From Pseudomonadaceae bacterium (lineage in GTDB: Bacteria > Pseudomonadota > Alphaproteobacteria > UBA2136 > UBA6156), in assembly GCA_024236095.1 (NCBI GenBank), contig JACKLD010000014.1, forward strand, positions 62,001 through 126,000: a DNA stretch of 64,000 nucleotides, read 5' to 3'. The position numbers were made by a program, and so were the translations under genes. Positions 8,593 to 16,156 of the stretch are shown piece by piece. Within the stretch, counting starts at the first letter, position 1. Every line of letters begins with the position of its first letter. Below the pieces are notes generated by a model. The model made no database searches and was not told the origin of the DNA. It saw nothing but the letters and a program-made list of their open reading frames with translations.

Positions 8593-9650
8593 GGCAACAA
8601 AGCATCCCCCACATACCCCCCAACCTTCCCCGACCCCTGCACCGTCGTGTGCACATAATCGTAAAAGTCGCCTTCCCCCATCTCCAGCTCGCGCCCCAAA
8701 TCGAAACAGGTCAAACCCAACTCACCGCACACGTCCATGGTTACACGGTTAAACGCCATCAGCCGGAAGTACGGCGCCACGTCCACCGCCCCATTCTCTT
8801 GCACCCGCCCGTACAACACCTCGTTTTTCATGCGGTAGCCGTTGAGCGGCTGCGTGATAAAGATTGCTTTCGCCCCCCACGCCCCAATCCGCCGCGCCAA
8901 CTCCAGCAGCCGCACGCGGTAGTCAGCCAACTCCTGCCGCAACGCGTCATCTTCGGCAGGAACACCCCCCTCGTACCGCGCCCATGCCGCCCCCGCATAC
9001 GGGTCGCCGGTGCCATGCACCACCCGCGCCTCACGGGCCACCGCCATGCCTTTCCATATCTCAAACACCCGCACCAACGCACTGTGGTTTTCCACATACT
9101 GCCACCACCGCCGACCTTCGCCTTCGGCCAACATCGCATCAAACTTGGCCTGCGTGCCTTTCGCCACGTTCATGTCGTTGATACCCACATACGCCAGCAC
9201 CACCTTGGGCTTCAGCCCCTTCAAATTGGGGAACCATACCTCAAAATTGTAAATGTGCCCAAGGGTCGATTGCCCGTCCACCCCCGCATTCACCACCACG
9301 GCGGGCCGGCCCGCCTCCGCCAGTTTGTGCCGCAGCACATCCACCCACGTATGCCCGTCACCCACGTACAACTCGTTGGTGGTACTGCCACCCAACACCA
9401 GCACTTCAATCTCTTCAAGTGACGGATACGCCCCCCGCAACCCGTTCCCGTCCCGCGTATAAACCACCGGCCCATCGGCAGGGTACAGCTTGCCCACGTC
9501 AAACACCCGCTCCACGTTGCGCGGCAAATTGAGGCGGCCATAACTCGCCCCCCACAACCAACTGCCAAACACCAGCTCCAGCAACACCAACCCAACCAAC
9601 GCTACCGCCACGTTGGCAGCCACCACCTTCATCATTCCGCACGATTTCAT
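8568..9650 (-). CDS. membrane-anchored SGNH/GDSL-type hydrolase
   Basis: 360 residues. An N-terminal hydrophobic helix (about 9-28) anchors it, with the body outside the cytoplasm. SGNH blocks: GGSTTN with nucleophile Ser89, a GQST/G block, GIND, and a C-terminal D..H segment (FYDYVHTT). Members hydrolyse esters, often acyl groups on glycans or lipids; the substrate is unknown. Start 9650 is chosen because a promoter TTGACC-17 bp-TACAAC ends 7 nt before this ATG; a longer reading from a TTG at 9686 would start inside the -35 box. Convergent and slightly overlapping with the Fic gene. Confidence 0.88.
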   Translation of the reverse strand: MKSCGMMKVVAANVAVALVGLVLLELVFGSWLWGASYGRLNLPRNVERVFDVGKLYPADGPVVYTRDGNGLRGAYPSLEEIEVLVLGGSTTNELYVGDGHTWVDVLRHKLAEAGRPAVVVNAGVDGQSTLGHIYNFEVWFPNLKGLKPKVVLAYVGINDMNVAKGTQAKFDAMLAEGEGRRWWQYVENHSALVRVFEIWKGMAVAREARVVHGTGDPYAGAAWARYEGGVPAEDDALRQELADYRVRLLELARRIGAWGAKAIFITQPLNGYRMKNEVLYGRVQENGAVDVAPYFRLMAFNRVTMDVCGELGLTCFDLGRELEMGEGDFYDYVHTTVQGSGKVGGYVGDALLPYLIDSSR

Positions 9651-9686
9651 GCCCACGGTTGTACGGGGCAACCTCTCCACGGTCAA
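9651..9686 (-). promoter_or_regulatory. leaderless promoter of SGNH hydrolase
   Basis: On the minus strand -35 TTGACC (9681-9686), 17-bp spacer, -10 TACAAC (9658-9663), then 7 nt to the ATG at 9650. The predicted start of transcription coincides with the start codon, and no Shine-Dalgarno sequence is present. Confidence 0.65.
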
Positions 9687-9732
9687 TCAAGATGGCTTAA
9701 AGCCGTTTGCATAATTCGCTAGCCAGTGTCGA

Positions 9733-9811
9733 AAAGAGGTTTTATCGAGAACCGTACCGCAAGTGTACGTTGTTGGTACATGCGGAACGGAAGCGCAGAT
9801 AAAACTTCTTT
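9733..9811. repeat. long composite hairpin between clpB and SGNH gene
   Basis: Nested inverted repeats: AAAGAGGTTTTATC (9733-9746) with GATAAAACTTCTTT (9798-9811, 13 of 14 pairs), CCGTACCGCA (9752-9761) with TGCGGAACGG (9781-9790, 9 of 10), and TGTAC (9764-9768) with GTACA (9776-9780). The whole folds into one 79-nt stem. It lies downstream of clpB and could terminate that transcript, but its size and nesting are unusual for a plain terminator. Confidence 0.6.
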
Positions 9812-9843
9812 GCAGGCCTGGCTAGTAGAATTTGCAAATGGCT

Positions 9844-12426
9844 TTAGTTCTTCACACCCTTCTCCACCACCAACCCCTCCTTCTTCGCCGTCACGCGCAC
9901 CACACCACCCGCCTGCAACTCACCCGCCAGCACCATCTGCGCCAAGGTATTCTGCAACTCGGTCTGGATGACCCGCTTCAATGGCCGCGCCCCATACACG
10001 GCATCGTAACCGCGTTCGCCCAGCCAATCGGCCGCCTTGTCGTCCACATCCAGCGCAATTTGCTGCTGCGCCACCAGCGCCTGCACGCGCTTCAACTGCT
10101 CGCGCACAATGCCGCGCATCACACCCTTGTCCAAACGGTTGAACAGCACGATGTCATCCAGCCGGTTCAAAAACTCCGGCCTGAACTGCCGCCGCACCTC
10201 CTCCATCACCAACGCACGGGCATCCTCGGCAGGCGCCCCGTCCGGCAACGCCGCCAAATGCTCGGCCCCGGTGTTGCTGGTGAGGATAATGACGGTGTTG
10301 GTAAAGTCCACCGTGCGGCCCTGCCCGTCGGTCAACCGCCCGTCATCGAAGATTTGCAGCATGATGTTGAACACGTCCGGATGCGCCTTTTCCACCTCGT
10401 CAAACAGCACCACACTGAACGGCCGCCGCCGCACATCTTCGGTCAATACCCCGCCCTGCTCATAGCCCACGTACCCCGGAGGCGCCCCCACCAAACGGCT
10501 GACACTGTGCTTTTCCATGAACTCGCTCATGTCAATCCGCACCAGTGCCTTGTCGTCGTCAAACAGGTAGTTGGCAAGCGTTTTGGCAAGCTCGGTTTTC
10601 CCCACGCCCGTCGGCCCAAGGAATAAAAAGCTCCCAATCGGACGGTTCGGGTCTTGCAACCCCGCGCGCGCGCGCTGCACCGCATGGGCCACAGCCTCCA
10701 CCGCCTTGGGCTGACCAATCACCCGCTCGGCCAGAATCTCCGGCAGCTTCAACAGCTTCTCGCGTTCGCTTTCCAGCATCTTGTCCACCGGAACCCCCGT
10801 CCAGCCACTCACCACCTTGGCGATATCATCCGCCGTCACCACCTCTTTCAACAGCCCGTCGGTGCGCTCTTCACTTTGCGTGGCTTCAATCTGCTTCTCC
10901 AACTCGGGGATTTTGCCGTAACTCAACTCCGCCACCTTGGCCAAGTCACCGGCCCGCTGGGCCTGTTCCACCGCCACCCGCGCGTCATCCAGTTGCTGCT
11001 TCAGCTGTTTGGCACCTTGCACAATCCGCTGCGCTTCCTGCCATTGCTTGGTCAGGTCATCACTTTGCTTTTGCAAAGCGGCAATCTCGCTTTCCAACTC
11101 TTTCAAACGCTGCTTGCTCGCCGCATCACTTTCCTTTCCCAGCGCTTCCCGCTCAATCTTCAACTGCATCAGCTGGCGGTCCACGCTGTCCAGTGCCTTG
11201 GGCTTGCTGTCAATCTCCATGCGGATGTTCGCCGCCGCCTCATCCACCAAATCAATCGCCTTGTCCGGCAAAAACCGGTCGGCAATGTAACGCTTGCTCA
11301 GATTCGCCGCGGCCACCAATGCGCCATCGGCAATGCGCACGCCATGGTGCAGCTCGTAACGCTCCTTCAACCCGCGCAGAATACTCACCGTCTCACCCAC
11401 CGTCGGCTCGCTCACAAACACGCTCTGGAAGCGCCGCGCCAACGCCGGATCTTTCTCGATATGCATGCGGTACTCGTCCAGCGTGGTGGCGCCCACCGCG
11501 TGCAATTCACCCCGCGCAAGCGCAGGCTTCAACAGGTTGCTGGCATCCATGCTGCCATCGCCCGTGCCACCGGCGCCCACCAACGTATGAAGCTCATCAA
11601 TAAACAGAATCACCTGCCCGGCATCCTGCTCGATCTCTTTCAAAATCCCCTTCAGCCGCTCTTCAAATTCCCCCCGATACTTCGTTCCCGCCACCAGCGC
11701 ACCCATATCCAGGCTCAGCACGCGCTTGCGCTTCAACCCTTCCGGCACGTCTTCACGCACAATCCGCTGGGCCAACCCTTCCACGATCGCGGTTTTCCCC
11801 ACCCCCGCTTCCCCAATCAGCACGGGGTTGTTCTTGGTCCGGCGCGAAAGCACCTGAATCGTCCGCCGCACCTCCTCTTCCCGCCCGATCACCGGGTCAA
11901 GCTTGCCGTCACGCGCCAAAGCCGTCAGGTCGCGGGTATATTTGGCCAGAGCCCCTTGCGCCGCCTCGGCCCCACGTCCTTCGGCCTGCTGGCCTCCCCG
12001 CAATTTCAGCGCCGCCTCTTTCAAGGCCGCAGGCTTCACCCCCGCCGCTGCCAACGCTTTTCCGGCTTCTCCACTCTCCTGCGCCAGCATGAACAACAGC
12101 ATATCCGCCGCCACAAAGCGGTCGCCCCACGCCTTGGCCTCGTCCTCCGCCTTGGCCAATACGCGGGCCAAATCCTGCCCCATCCCCACCTGCGCCTCAC
12201 CTTGTACCTGCGGCAGCTTACGCAAGGCTGCCTCCACCGCCTGCACCAGCTTGGCCACATCACCACCGGCGGCCTGCACGATGCGCCCCGCATACCCCTC
12301 CTCATCTTCCACCATCGCTGCCAGCAAGTGCAGCCCACCAATCTGAGGGTTCCCCGCGCGCAACGCCAACGCCTGCGCTTCACTCAACAGACGCATCACT
12401 TTTTCGGTCAGTTTGTCCGGATTCAT
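9844..12426 (-). CDS. clpB: ClpB disaggregase
   Basis: 860 residues, the family's usual length. ClpB is an AAA+ hexamer that threads aggregated proteins out for refolding with DnaK/DnaJ/GrpE, which are also in this window. Seen in order: N-terminal Clp repeat domain (helix LHLLAAMVE), first AAA module (Walker A GEAGVGKT, Walker B ILFIDELHTL), the long coiled-coil middle domain (EIAALQKQSDDLTKQWQEA region) that separates ClpB from ClpA/ClpC, and second AAA module (GPTGVGKTELAK; VVLFDEVEKAH). The start at 12426 (MNPDKLTEK) is used because the CIRCE promoter lies just upstream; a longer reading from 12495 would cover it. Expected to be repressed by HrcA. Confidence 0.98.
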   Translation of the reverse strand: MNPDKLTEKVMRLLSEAQALALRAGNPQIGGLHLLAAMVEDEEGYAGRIVQAAGGDVAKLVQAVEAALRKLPQVQGEAQVGMGQDLARVLAKAEDEAKAWGDRFVAADMLLFMLAQESGEAGKALAAAGVKPAALKEAALKLRGGQQAEGRGAEAAQGALAKYTRDLTALARDGKLDPVIGREEEVRRTIQVLSRRTKNNPVLIGEAGVGKTAIVEGLAQRIVREDVPEGLKRKRVLSLDMGALVAGTKYRGEFEERLKGILKEIEQDAGQVILFIDELHTLVGAGGTGDGSMDASNLLKPALARGELHAVGATTLDEYRMHIEKDPALARRFQSVFVSEPTVGETVSILRGLKERYELHHGVRIADGALVAAANLSKRYIADRFLPDKAIDLVDEAAANIRMEIDSKPKALDSVDRQLMQLKIEREALGKESDAASKQRLKELESEIAALQKQSDDLTKQWQEAQRIVQGAKQLKQQLDDARVAVEQAQRAGDLAKVAELSYGKIPELEKQIEATQSEERTDGLLKEVVTADDIAKVVSGWTGVPVDKMLESEREKLLKLPEILAERVIGQPKAVEAVAHAVQRARAGLQDPNRPIGSFLFLGPTGVGKTELAKTLANYLFDDDKALVRIDMSEFMEKHSVSRLVGAPPGYVGYEQGGVLTEDVRRRPFSVVLFDEVEKAHPDVFNIMLQIFDDGRLTDGQGRTVDFTNTVIILTSNTGAEHLAALPDGAPAEDARALVMEEVRRQFRPEFLNRLDDIVLFNRLDKGVMRGIVREQLKRVQALVAQQQIALDVDDKAADWLGERGYDAVYGARPLKRVIQTELQNTLAQMVLAGELQAGGVVRVTAKKEGLVVEKGVKN

Positions 12427-12450
12427 CTCACATTCTCCCTTACCCCTCCT

Positions 12451-12488
12451 AAAATGGACAATTGGCACTCTCATGTCAAGAGTGCCAG
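12451..12488 (-). promoter_or_regulatory. CIRCE operator and promoter of clpB
   Basis: TTGGCACTC (12462-12470), 9-bp spacer, GAGTGCCAG (12480-12488) match the HrcA-binding CIRCE dyad (consensus TTAGCACTC-N9-GAGTGCTAA). On the minus strand a -35 TTGACA occupies the spacer (12474-12479) and a -10-like CATTTT lies 17 bp on (12451-12456), so HrcA bound here would block polymerase. Confidence 0.85.
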
Positions 12489-12527
12489 AAAACATTGGCG
12501 AGCTTCAAGCGAGCCTAGGTTTTCGGC

Positions 12528-12584
12528 ATCCCGGAACGCGGCATGGTCGCGCCTTGGCGCGGGCACCATGCCCGTATCCGGGAT
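12528..12584. repeat. 57-nt nested palindrome
   Basis: ATCCCGG (12528-12534) pairs with CCGGGAT (12578-12584), GGCATGGT (12540-12547) with ACCATGCC (12565-12572), and CGCGCC (12548-12553) with GGCGCG (12556-12561). It is GC-rich and lies upstream of the clpB promoter; it looks like a REP-type element. Confidence 0.6.
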
Positions 12585-12655
12585 CTCCCAAAGCATCTCC
12601 AACCCCTCACAAGGCCGCCCCACCCGACAGAGCGCGGTGGCAAAATCCACCCCCG

Positions 12656-12720
12656 CCGTCATCCCGACGAAGGTCGGGATCCACGAACACCATCAAGCCC
12701 AGCGCAGCGTTCCATAAACA
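12656..12720. repeat. intergenic repeat, short module (GTCATCCCGAC..GTCGGGAT)
   Basis: Copy of the dispersed family: GTCAT + short palindrome (CCCGACGAAGGTCGGG) + ATCCACGAACA, followed by AGCGCAGCGTTCC as in the copy at 32400. Confidence 0.6.
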
Positions 12721-12940
12721 GGAGCGGGCTGTCATCAAATCCATCACCCAAGCTCATCCCCCAAGCCCCCACAGCGTCCCTGTTGTCGCATCACCACAAC
12801 ATGTTGTGTGTTTCCCCGTCAGGCAACTTGACCGCCCCGCCCGCGCCCCACACCATAAGACTACGCAGAAGATGAGCTTCTGCGGCGAGCCAACCCAGTC
12901 AGGAGGGCACGACACGGTGAAACGTCTTACACACATCACG
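12721..12940. other. gene-free stretch with a small hairpin
   Basis: No gene. A perfect 7-bp stem GCAGAAG/CTTCTGC (12865-12871 and 12877-12883, 5-nt loop) lies about 60 nt upstream of the strong ribosome site of the micro-ORF at 12956 and could be part of its leader. I see no good -35/-10 pair. Confidence 0.35.
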
Positions 12941-12955
12941 AAAGGAGGTGATCCA

Positions 12956-13021
12956 ATGCCAAGCATCACACATAGGGGTATCTCAATGCCGGCATGGACC
13001 ACCGTGGAGGGCTTGTTCTAA
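12956..13021 (+). CDS. micro-ORF (21 codons) behind a full-length Shine-Dalgarno sequence
   Basis: ATG 12956 to TAA 13021, peptide MPSITHRG...TVEGLF of 21 residues. The 14 bases AAAGGAGGTGATCC (12941-12954) are complementary over their whole length to the usual 3' end of 16S rRNA (GGATCACCTCCTTT), with normal spacing to the ATG. A strong rho-independent terminator follows 44 bp later. This looks like a compact transcription unit for a peptide. I do not recognise the peptide; it has no signal sequence, no cysteines and does not resemble PqqA. Alternatives are a leader peptide or a ribosome-binding RNA. Confidence 0.45.
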   Translation: MPSITHRGISMPAWTTVEGLF

Positions 13022-13065
13022 AGCCTCCGCGTGGCCCCGCCACGCATTGCCTTACGATGCTAAAC

Positions 13066-13094
13066 AAAACCGCCCTCTCGGGGGCGGTTTTCTT
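13066..13094 (+). terminator. rho-independent terminator
   Basis: AAAACCGCCC (13066-13075) pairs with GGGCGGTTTT (13082-13091), followed by TCTT. It ends the micro-ORF unit. Confidence 0.8.
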
Positions 13095-13205
13095 GTCCGC
13101 CCCCCCCCAGCCCATAACAAAGCCCCCAGAGGGAGGAGACAACGGGGAAAGCGCTCCCCCTCCGCCAACCTCAAGAAGCAACACCGACAACCTTTACCAT
13201 CCCCA

Positions 13206-13256
13206 CGGCCCGCAGGGCCGTCATGCCGGCGCAGGCCGGTATCCACGAACATCATC
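13206..13256. repeat. intergenic repeat, short module
   Basis: CGGCCCGCAGGGCCGTCATGCC and the palindrome GCCGGCGCAGGCCGG, then ATCCACGAACATCATC; the last part matches the copy at 12656-12700 closely. Confidence 0.6.
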
Positions 13257-13386
13257 AAAATTCACAGCCAACCGCCGTTCCACTTACGACTCCCCATATT
13301 TCACATCCCCACCCCACCGCTTGCATACACACCACATACATGGTACACACCCACCATTGCGTCACATCCAAAGGGAGGGAATCACC

Positions 13387-14145
13387 ATGTTACGCGCCGT
13401 TTTGGCCCTATTGTTGGCCACCGCCACCGCCCACGCCGGACAGTACTGGGAGGTTGAAGAAACCACGCTGGTGGAAGTCCGACCCACCCAATATCAGGAA
13501 GACGTTTACTACGGCAACATCCAGCCCGCCGCAGGCCCCCGCGTCCGTTGGGGCAACGGCCAGTGGCAAGGTCTCCATGTCGGCATCACCGTGCAGCGCG
13601 ACAACGGCAAAACCAGCTACAAAAGCCCCTACGGCACCAGCGATACCTTCAAAGACAGCGGTACCAACGTCGGCGGCCAGGTAGGCTACACATGGCAATC
13701 CGGCCCGCTCACCTACGGCGTGGAGGGAGACTACGCCACCAGCAACAACAAGGGCGACGATAACTTCGCCTTCGGCCAACAGGATAAAATCAAGGGCAAA
13801 TGGCAAGCCTCCGCCCGTGGCCGCGTCGGCGTGGCGGTGGGCCGCGTGATGCCCTACGCCACCGCCGGCTGGGGCTGGCAAAACACCACCTACACCATTT
13901 ACGATGACATCCTCGGCACCAGCGCCAACCATCAGGAAATCCTCAACGGCCCCACCTACGGCGCCGGGGTGGAGGTGGCCCTCACCGACCGCATCACCAC
14001 CCGTGGCGAGTTCCGCCGCACCGACTACGGCAGCGACCAGTTCGATGCCTACACCAGCGTCGCCTCCGCCCGCGAGTACGAGCACAATCAAGACAGCTTC
14101 ATCTGGAGCCTCAACTACCGCTTCCCCGAACCCCCGGCCCGCTAA
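13387..14145 (+). CDS. outer-membrane beta-barrel protein (Omp25/OmpA-barrel type)
   Basis: 252 residues. A signal peptide (LALLLATATAHA) is followed by alternating amphipathic strands with aromatic girdle residues (GGQVGYTWQ, YGVEGDYA, ARGRVGVAVG, ATAGWGWQ, GAGVEVAL, GEFRRTDYG) and a C-terminal strand WSLNYRF that ends in aromatic residues before a short tail; this is the pattern of eight-stranded surface-antigen porins common in alphaproteobacteria. It would sit in the outer membrane. The ribosome site AAGGGAGG precedes the ATG, and a terminator follows directly. No ligand or pore function can be stated. Confidence 0.85.
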   Translation: MLRAVLALLLATATAHAGQYWEVEETTLVEVRPTQYQEDVYYGNIQPAAGPRVRWGNGQWQGLHVGITVQRDNGKTSYKSPYGTSDTFKDSGTNVGGQVGYTWQSGPLTYGVEGDYATSNNKGDDNFAFGQQDKIKGKWQASARGRVGVAVGRVMPYATAGWGWQNTTYTIYDDILGTSANHQEILNGPTYGAGVEVALTDRITTRGEFRRTDYGSDQFDAYTSVASAREYEHNQDSFIWSLNYRFPEPPAR

Positions 14146-14147
14146 CC

Positions 14148-14171
14148 AAAACCGCCCTTCGGGCGGTTTTT
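14148..14171 (+). terminator. rho-independent terminator after beta-barrel gene
   Basis: AAAACCGCCC (14148-14157), loop TTC, GGGCGGTTTT (14161-14170) and further T. Its T-run abuts the -35 box of metG. Confidence 0.88.
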
Positions 14172-14173
14172 AC

Positions 14174-14210
14174 TTGCATGCCACACGGCATCCTCCTAGC
14201 ATTTCGCCCC
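14174..14210 (+). promoter_or_regulatory. leaderless promoter of metG
   Basis: -35 TTGCAT (14174-14179), 17-bp spacer, -10 TAGCAT (14197-14202), then 8 nt to ATG 14211. No ribosome site is present. Confidence 0.65.
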
Positions 14211-16004
14211 ATGACCCGTCACCTCATCACCTCCGCCCTGCCCTACGTCAACGGCTACAAACACCTCGGCAATCTGGTCGGCTGCCTGCTGCCTGCCGAT
14301 GTCTTTGCCCGCTTCTGCCGCCAACAAGGGCATGAAACCCTGTTCATCTGCGCCACCGACGACCATGGCACCCCCGCCGAACTCGGTGCCATCAAAGAGG
14401 GCGAGGCCCCCGCCACCTACGTCGCCAAATGGCATGACTTGCAGGAAAACATCTACACCCGCTTCGGCCTCAGCTTCGATTGGTTCGGCGGCACCAGCCG
14501 CGCCCCCAACCATGCACTCACCCAACATTTGGCGCGCAAGCTGAAAGACAACGGCCTCATCGAAACCCGCACCGAAACCATGCTGTTCAGCAAGGCCGAC
14601 GACCGCTTCCTGCCCGACCGCTATGTGGAAGGCACCTGCCCCAAATGCGGCTTCGCCAAAGCCCGTGGCGACCAGTGCGACGGCTGCGGCAGCGTGCTCA
14701 ACCCCACCGACCTTATCAACCCCTACTCCAGCATTTCCGGCAGCAAAGAGCTGGAACTGCGCGACAGCCAACACCTCTACCTGCTGCAAAGCAAACTAGT
14801 GGATAAACTGCGCAGCTGGATCGACACCCAAAAACACTGGCCCAAACTCTCCACCTCCATCGCCTACAAATGGCTCGATGAAGGCCTGCAGGATAGGGGC
14901 ATCACCCGCGACATGAAATGGGGCGTGCCGGTGCCCACCGATACGTTTGGCGACGCCTTCGCGAACAAGGTGTTCTATGTCTGGTTCGATGCCCCCATCG
15001 GCTACATCGCCGCCACCGAAGAATGGGCCAATGCCCAAGGCTACAAAACCCCTGCCGATGGCGTGCCGCTGTCATCTCCCGCCCGCCGCTGGTGGTACGG
15101 CGACGAGGCAAAAGACGTCACCTACACCGAGTTCATGGGCAAGGACAACGTCTATTTCCACACCCTGAGTTTCCCCGCCACCCTCATCGGCAGCAATGAA
15201 CCCTGGACCATGGTCAACACCCTCAAAAGCTACAGCTGGCTCACCTACTACGGCGGCAAGTTTTCCACTTCCATGGGCGTGGGCGTGTTCACCGATACCG
15301 CCATCGAGCTCCTCCCTGCCGACTATTGGCGTTACTACCTGCTGGCCCGTGCGCCGGAAGGCGACGACAGCGAATTCCGCTGGACCGACATGCAAACCGT
15401 GGTCAACAAAGACCTCGCCGACGTGCTGGGTAATTTCGTCAACCGCACACTTACGTTCACCGCCAAACACTTCGGCAACACCATCCCTCCCATGGGCGAA
15501 CTCACCGAGGCGGAAGACCAACTGGCCGAAGCCATCGCCGCCCGTGTCACCAAACTCACCGCCCACATGGCAAACGCCGACATGCGCAAAAGCGTCGAGG
15601 TGCTGCGTGATATCTGGACACTGGGCAACGAATACCTCGCCACCCAGGAACCGTGGAAGGTCATCAAAACCGACAAAGACCGCGCCGCCACCATCCTCGC
15701 CACCGCCATCGCGCTCATCCCGCTTTACGCCACGCTGGCCGCACCTATCATTCCCTTCACCGCCAGCACTCTCATGGCCCTCTTCCCAAGCCTTGAAACC
15801 CCGAAGACCGCCCACCCGCAACCGGATGCCACCCTCCCCGCAACCCTCCACACTCCATGGAGCTGGCCCACCGCCGACGACATCCCCGACCTGCTGGGCT
15901 TCCCGCCCACCGGCACCTTCAGCGTCCCGCCACCGCTTTTCGCCAAACTCACCGATGAACAAATCGCCGACTGGGAAGCCCGATTCGGTAACAAAAAGGT
16001 TTGA
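14211..16004 (+). CDS. metG: methionyl-tRNA synthetase
   Basis: 597 residues. Charges tRNA-Met with methionine in the cytoplasm. The class I HIGH-type motif is KHLGN near the start (ALPYVNGYKHLGN), a zinc-binding knuckle is CPKCGFAKARGDQCDGCG, and the KMSKS loop appears as KFSTSMG. The anticodon-binding domain follows; the C-terminal dimerisation (tRNA-binding) domain of longer MetRS proteins is absent, as in many shorter members. ATG 14211 is preferred over 14178 because the earlier codon precedes the -10 box and family members begin close to the I/L-T-S-A-L-P-Y motif. Confidence 0.97.
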   Translation: MTRHLITSALPYVNGYKHLGNLVGCLLPADVFARFCRQQGHETLFICATDDHGTPAELGAIKEGEAPATYVAKWHDLQENIYTRFGLSFDWFGGTSRAPNHALTQHLARKLKDNGLIETRTETMLFSKADDRFLPDRYVEGTCPKCGFAKARGDQCDGCGSVLNPTDLINPYSSISGSKELELRDSQHLYLLQSKLVDKLRSWIDTQKHWPKLSTSIAYKWLDEGLQDRGITRDMKWGVPVPTDTFGDAFANKVFYVWFDAPIGYIAATEEWANAQGYKTPADGVPLSSPARRWWYGDEAKDVTYTEFMGKDNVYFHTLSFPATLIGSNEPWTMVNTLKSYSWLTYYGGKFSTSMGVGVFTDTAIELLPADYWRYYLLARAPEGDDSEFRWTDMQTVVNKDLADVLGNFVNRTLTFTAKHFGNTIPPMGELTEAEDQLAEAIAARVTKLTAHMANADMRKSVEVLRDIWTLGNEYLATQEPWKVIKTDKDRAATILATAIALIPLYATLAAPIIPFTASTLMALFPSLETPKTAHPQPDATLPATLHTPWSWPTADDIPDLLGFPPTGTFSVPPPLFAKLTDEQIADWEARFGNKKV

Positions 16005-16042
16005 CCTCTTTGCCTAACCCTCTGTGCGCCCCTTCCACCAGA

Positions 16043-16100
16043 CGGCCCGAAGGCGTCATTCCCGCGCAAACGAGAATCCAGCTTGCCTGGAACAACGCTT
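16043..16100. repeat. intergenic repeat, short module
   Basis: CGAAGGCGTCATTCCCGCGC followed by AAACGAGAATCCAGCTTGCC: the same GTCATTCCCGCG...GAATCCAGC arrangement as other copies, with a degenerate right half of the palindrome. It lies between the convergent metG and gyrB genes. Confidence 0.6.
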
Positions 16101-16156
16101 GCGTAATTCAGCTTCTTTAGTCAAAAATCCAAGCCGCCCTTGTAGGCAATCTTTAA

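Noticed and set aside
10654..12717. 687-codon rightward open frame opposite clpB
   Set aside because: Shadow of clpB; also crosses the CIRCE promoter.
12413..12950. coding potential between clpB and the micro-ORF
   Set aside because: Open frames here run through the CIRCE site, palindromes and dispersed repeats and have no ribosome sites.
12941..12954. possible 16S rRNA 3' end on the minus strand (GGATCACCTCCTTT)
   Set aside because: The flanking sequence does not match the conserved 16S 3' region beyond these bases, and on the plus strand it is correctly spaced before an ATG, so it is better read as a Shine-Dalgarno sequence.
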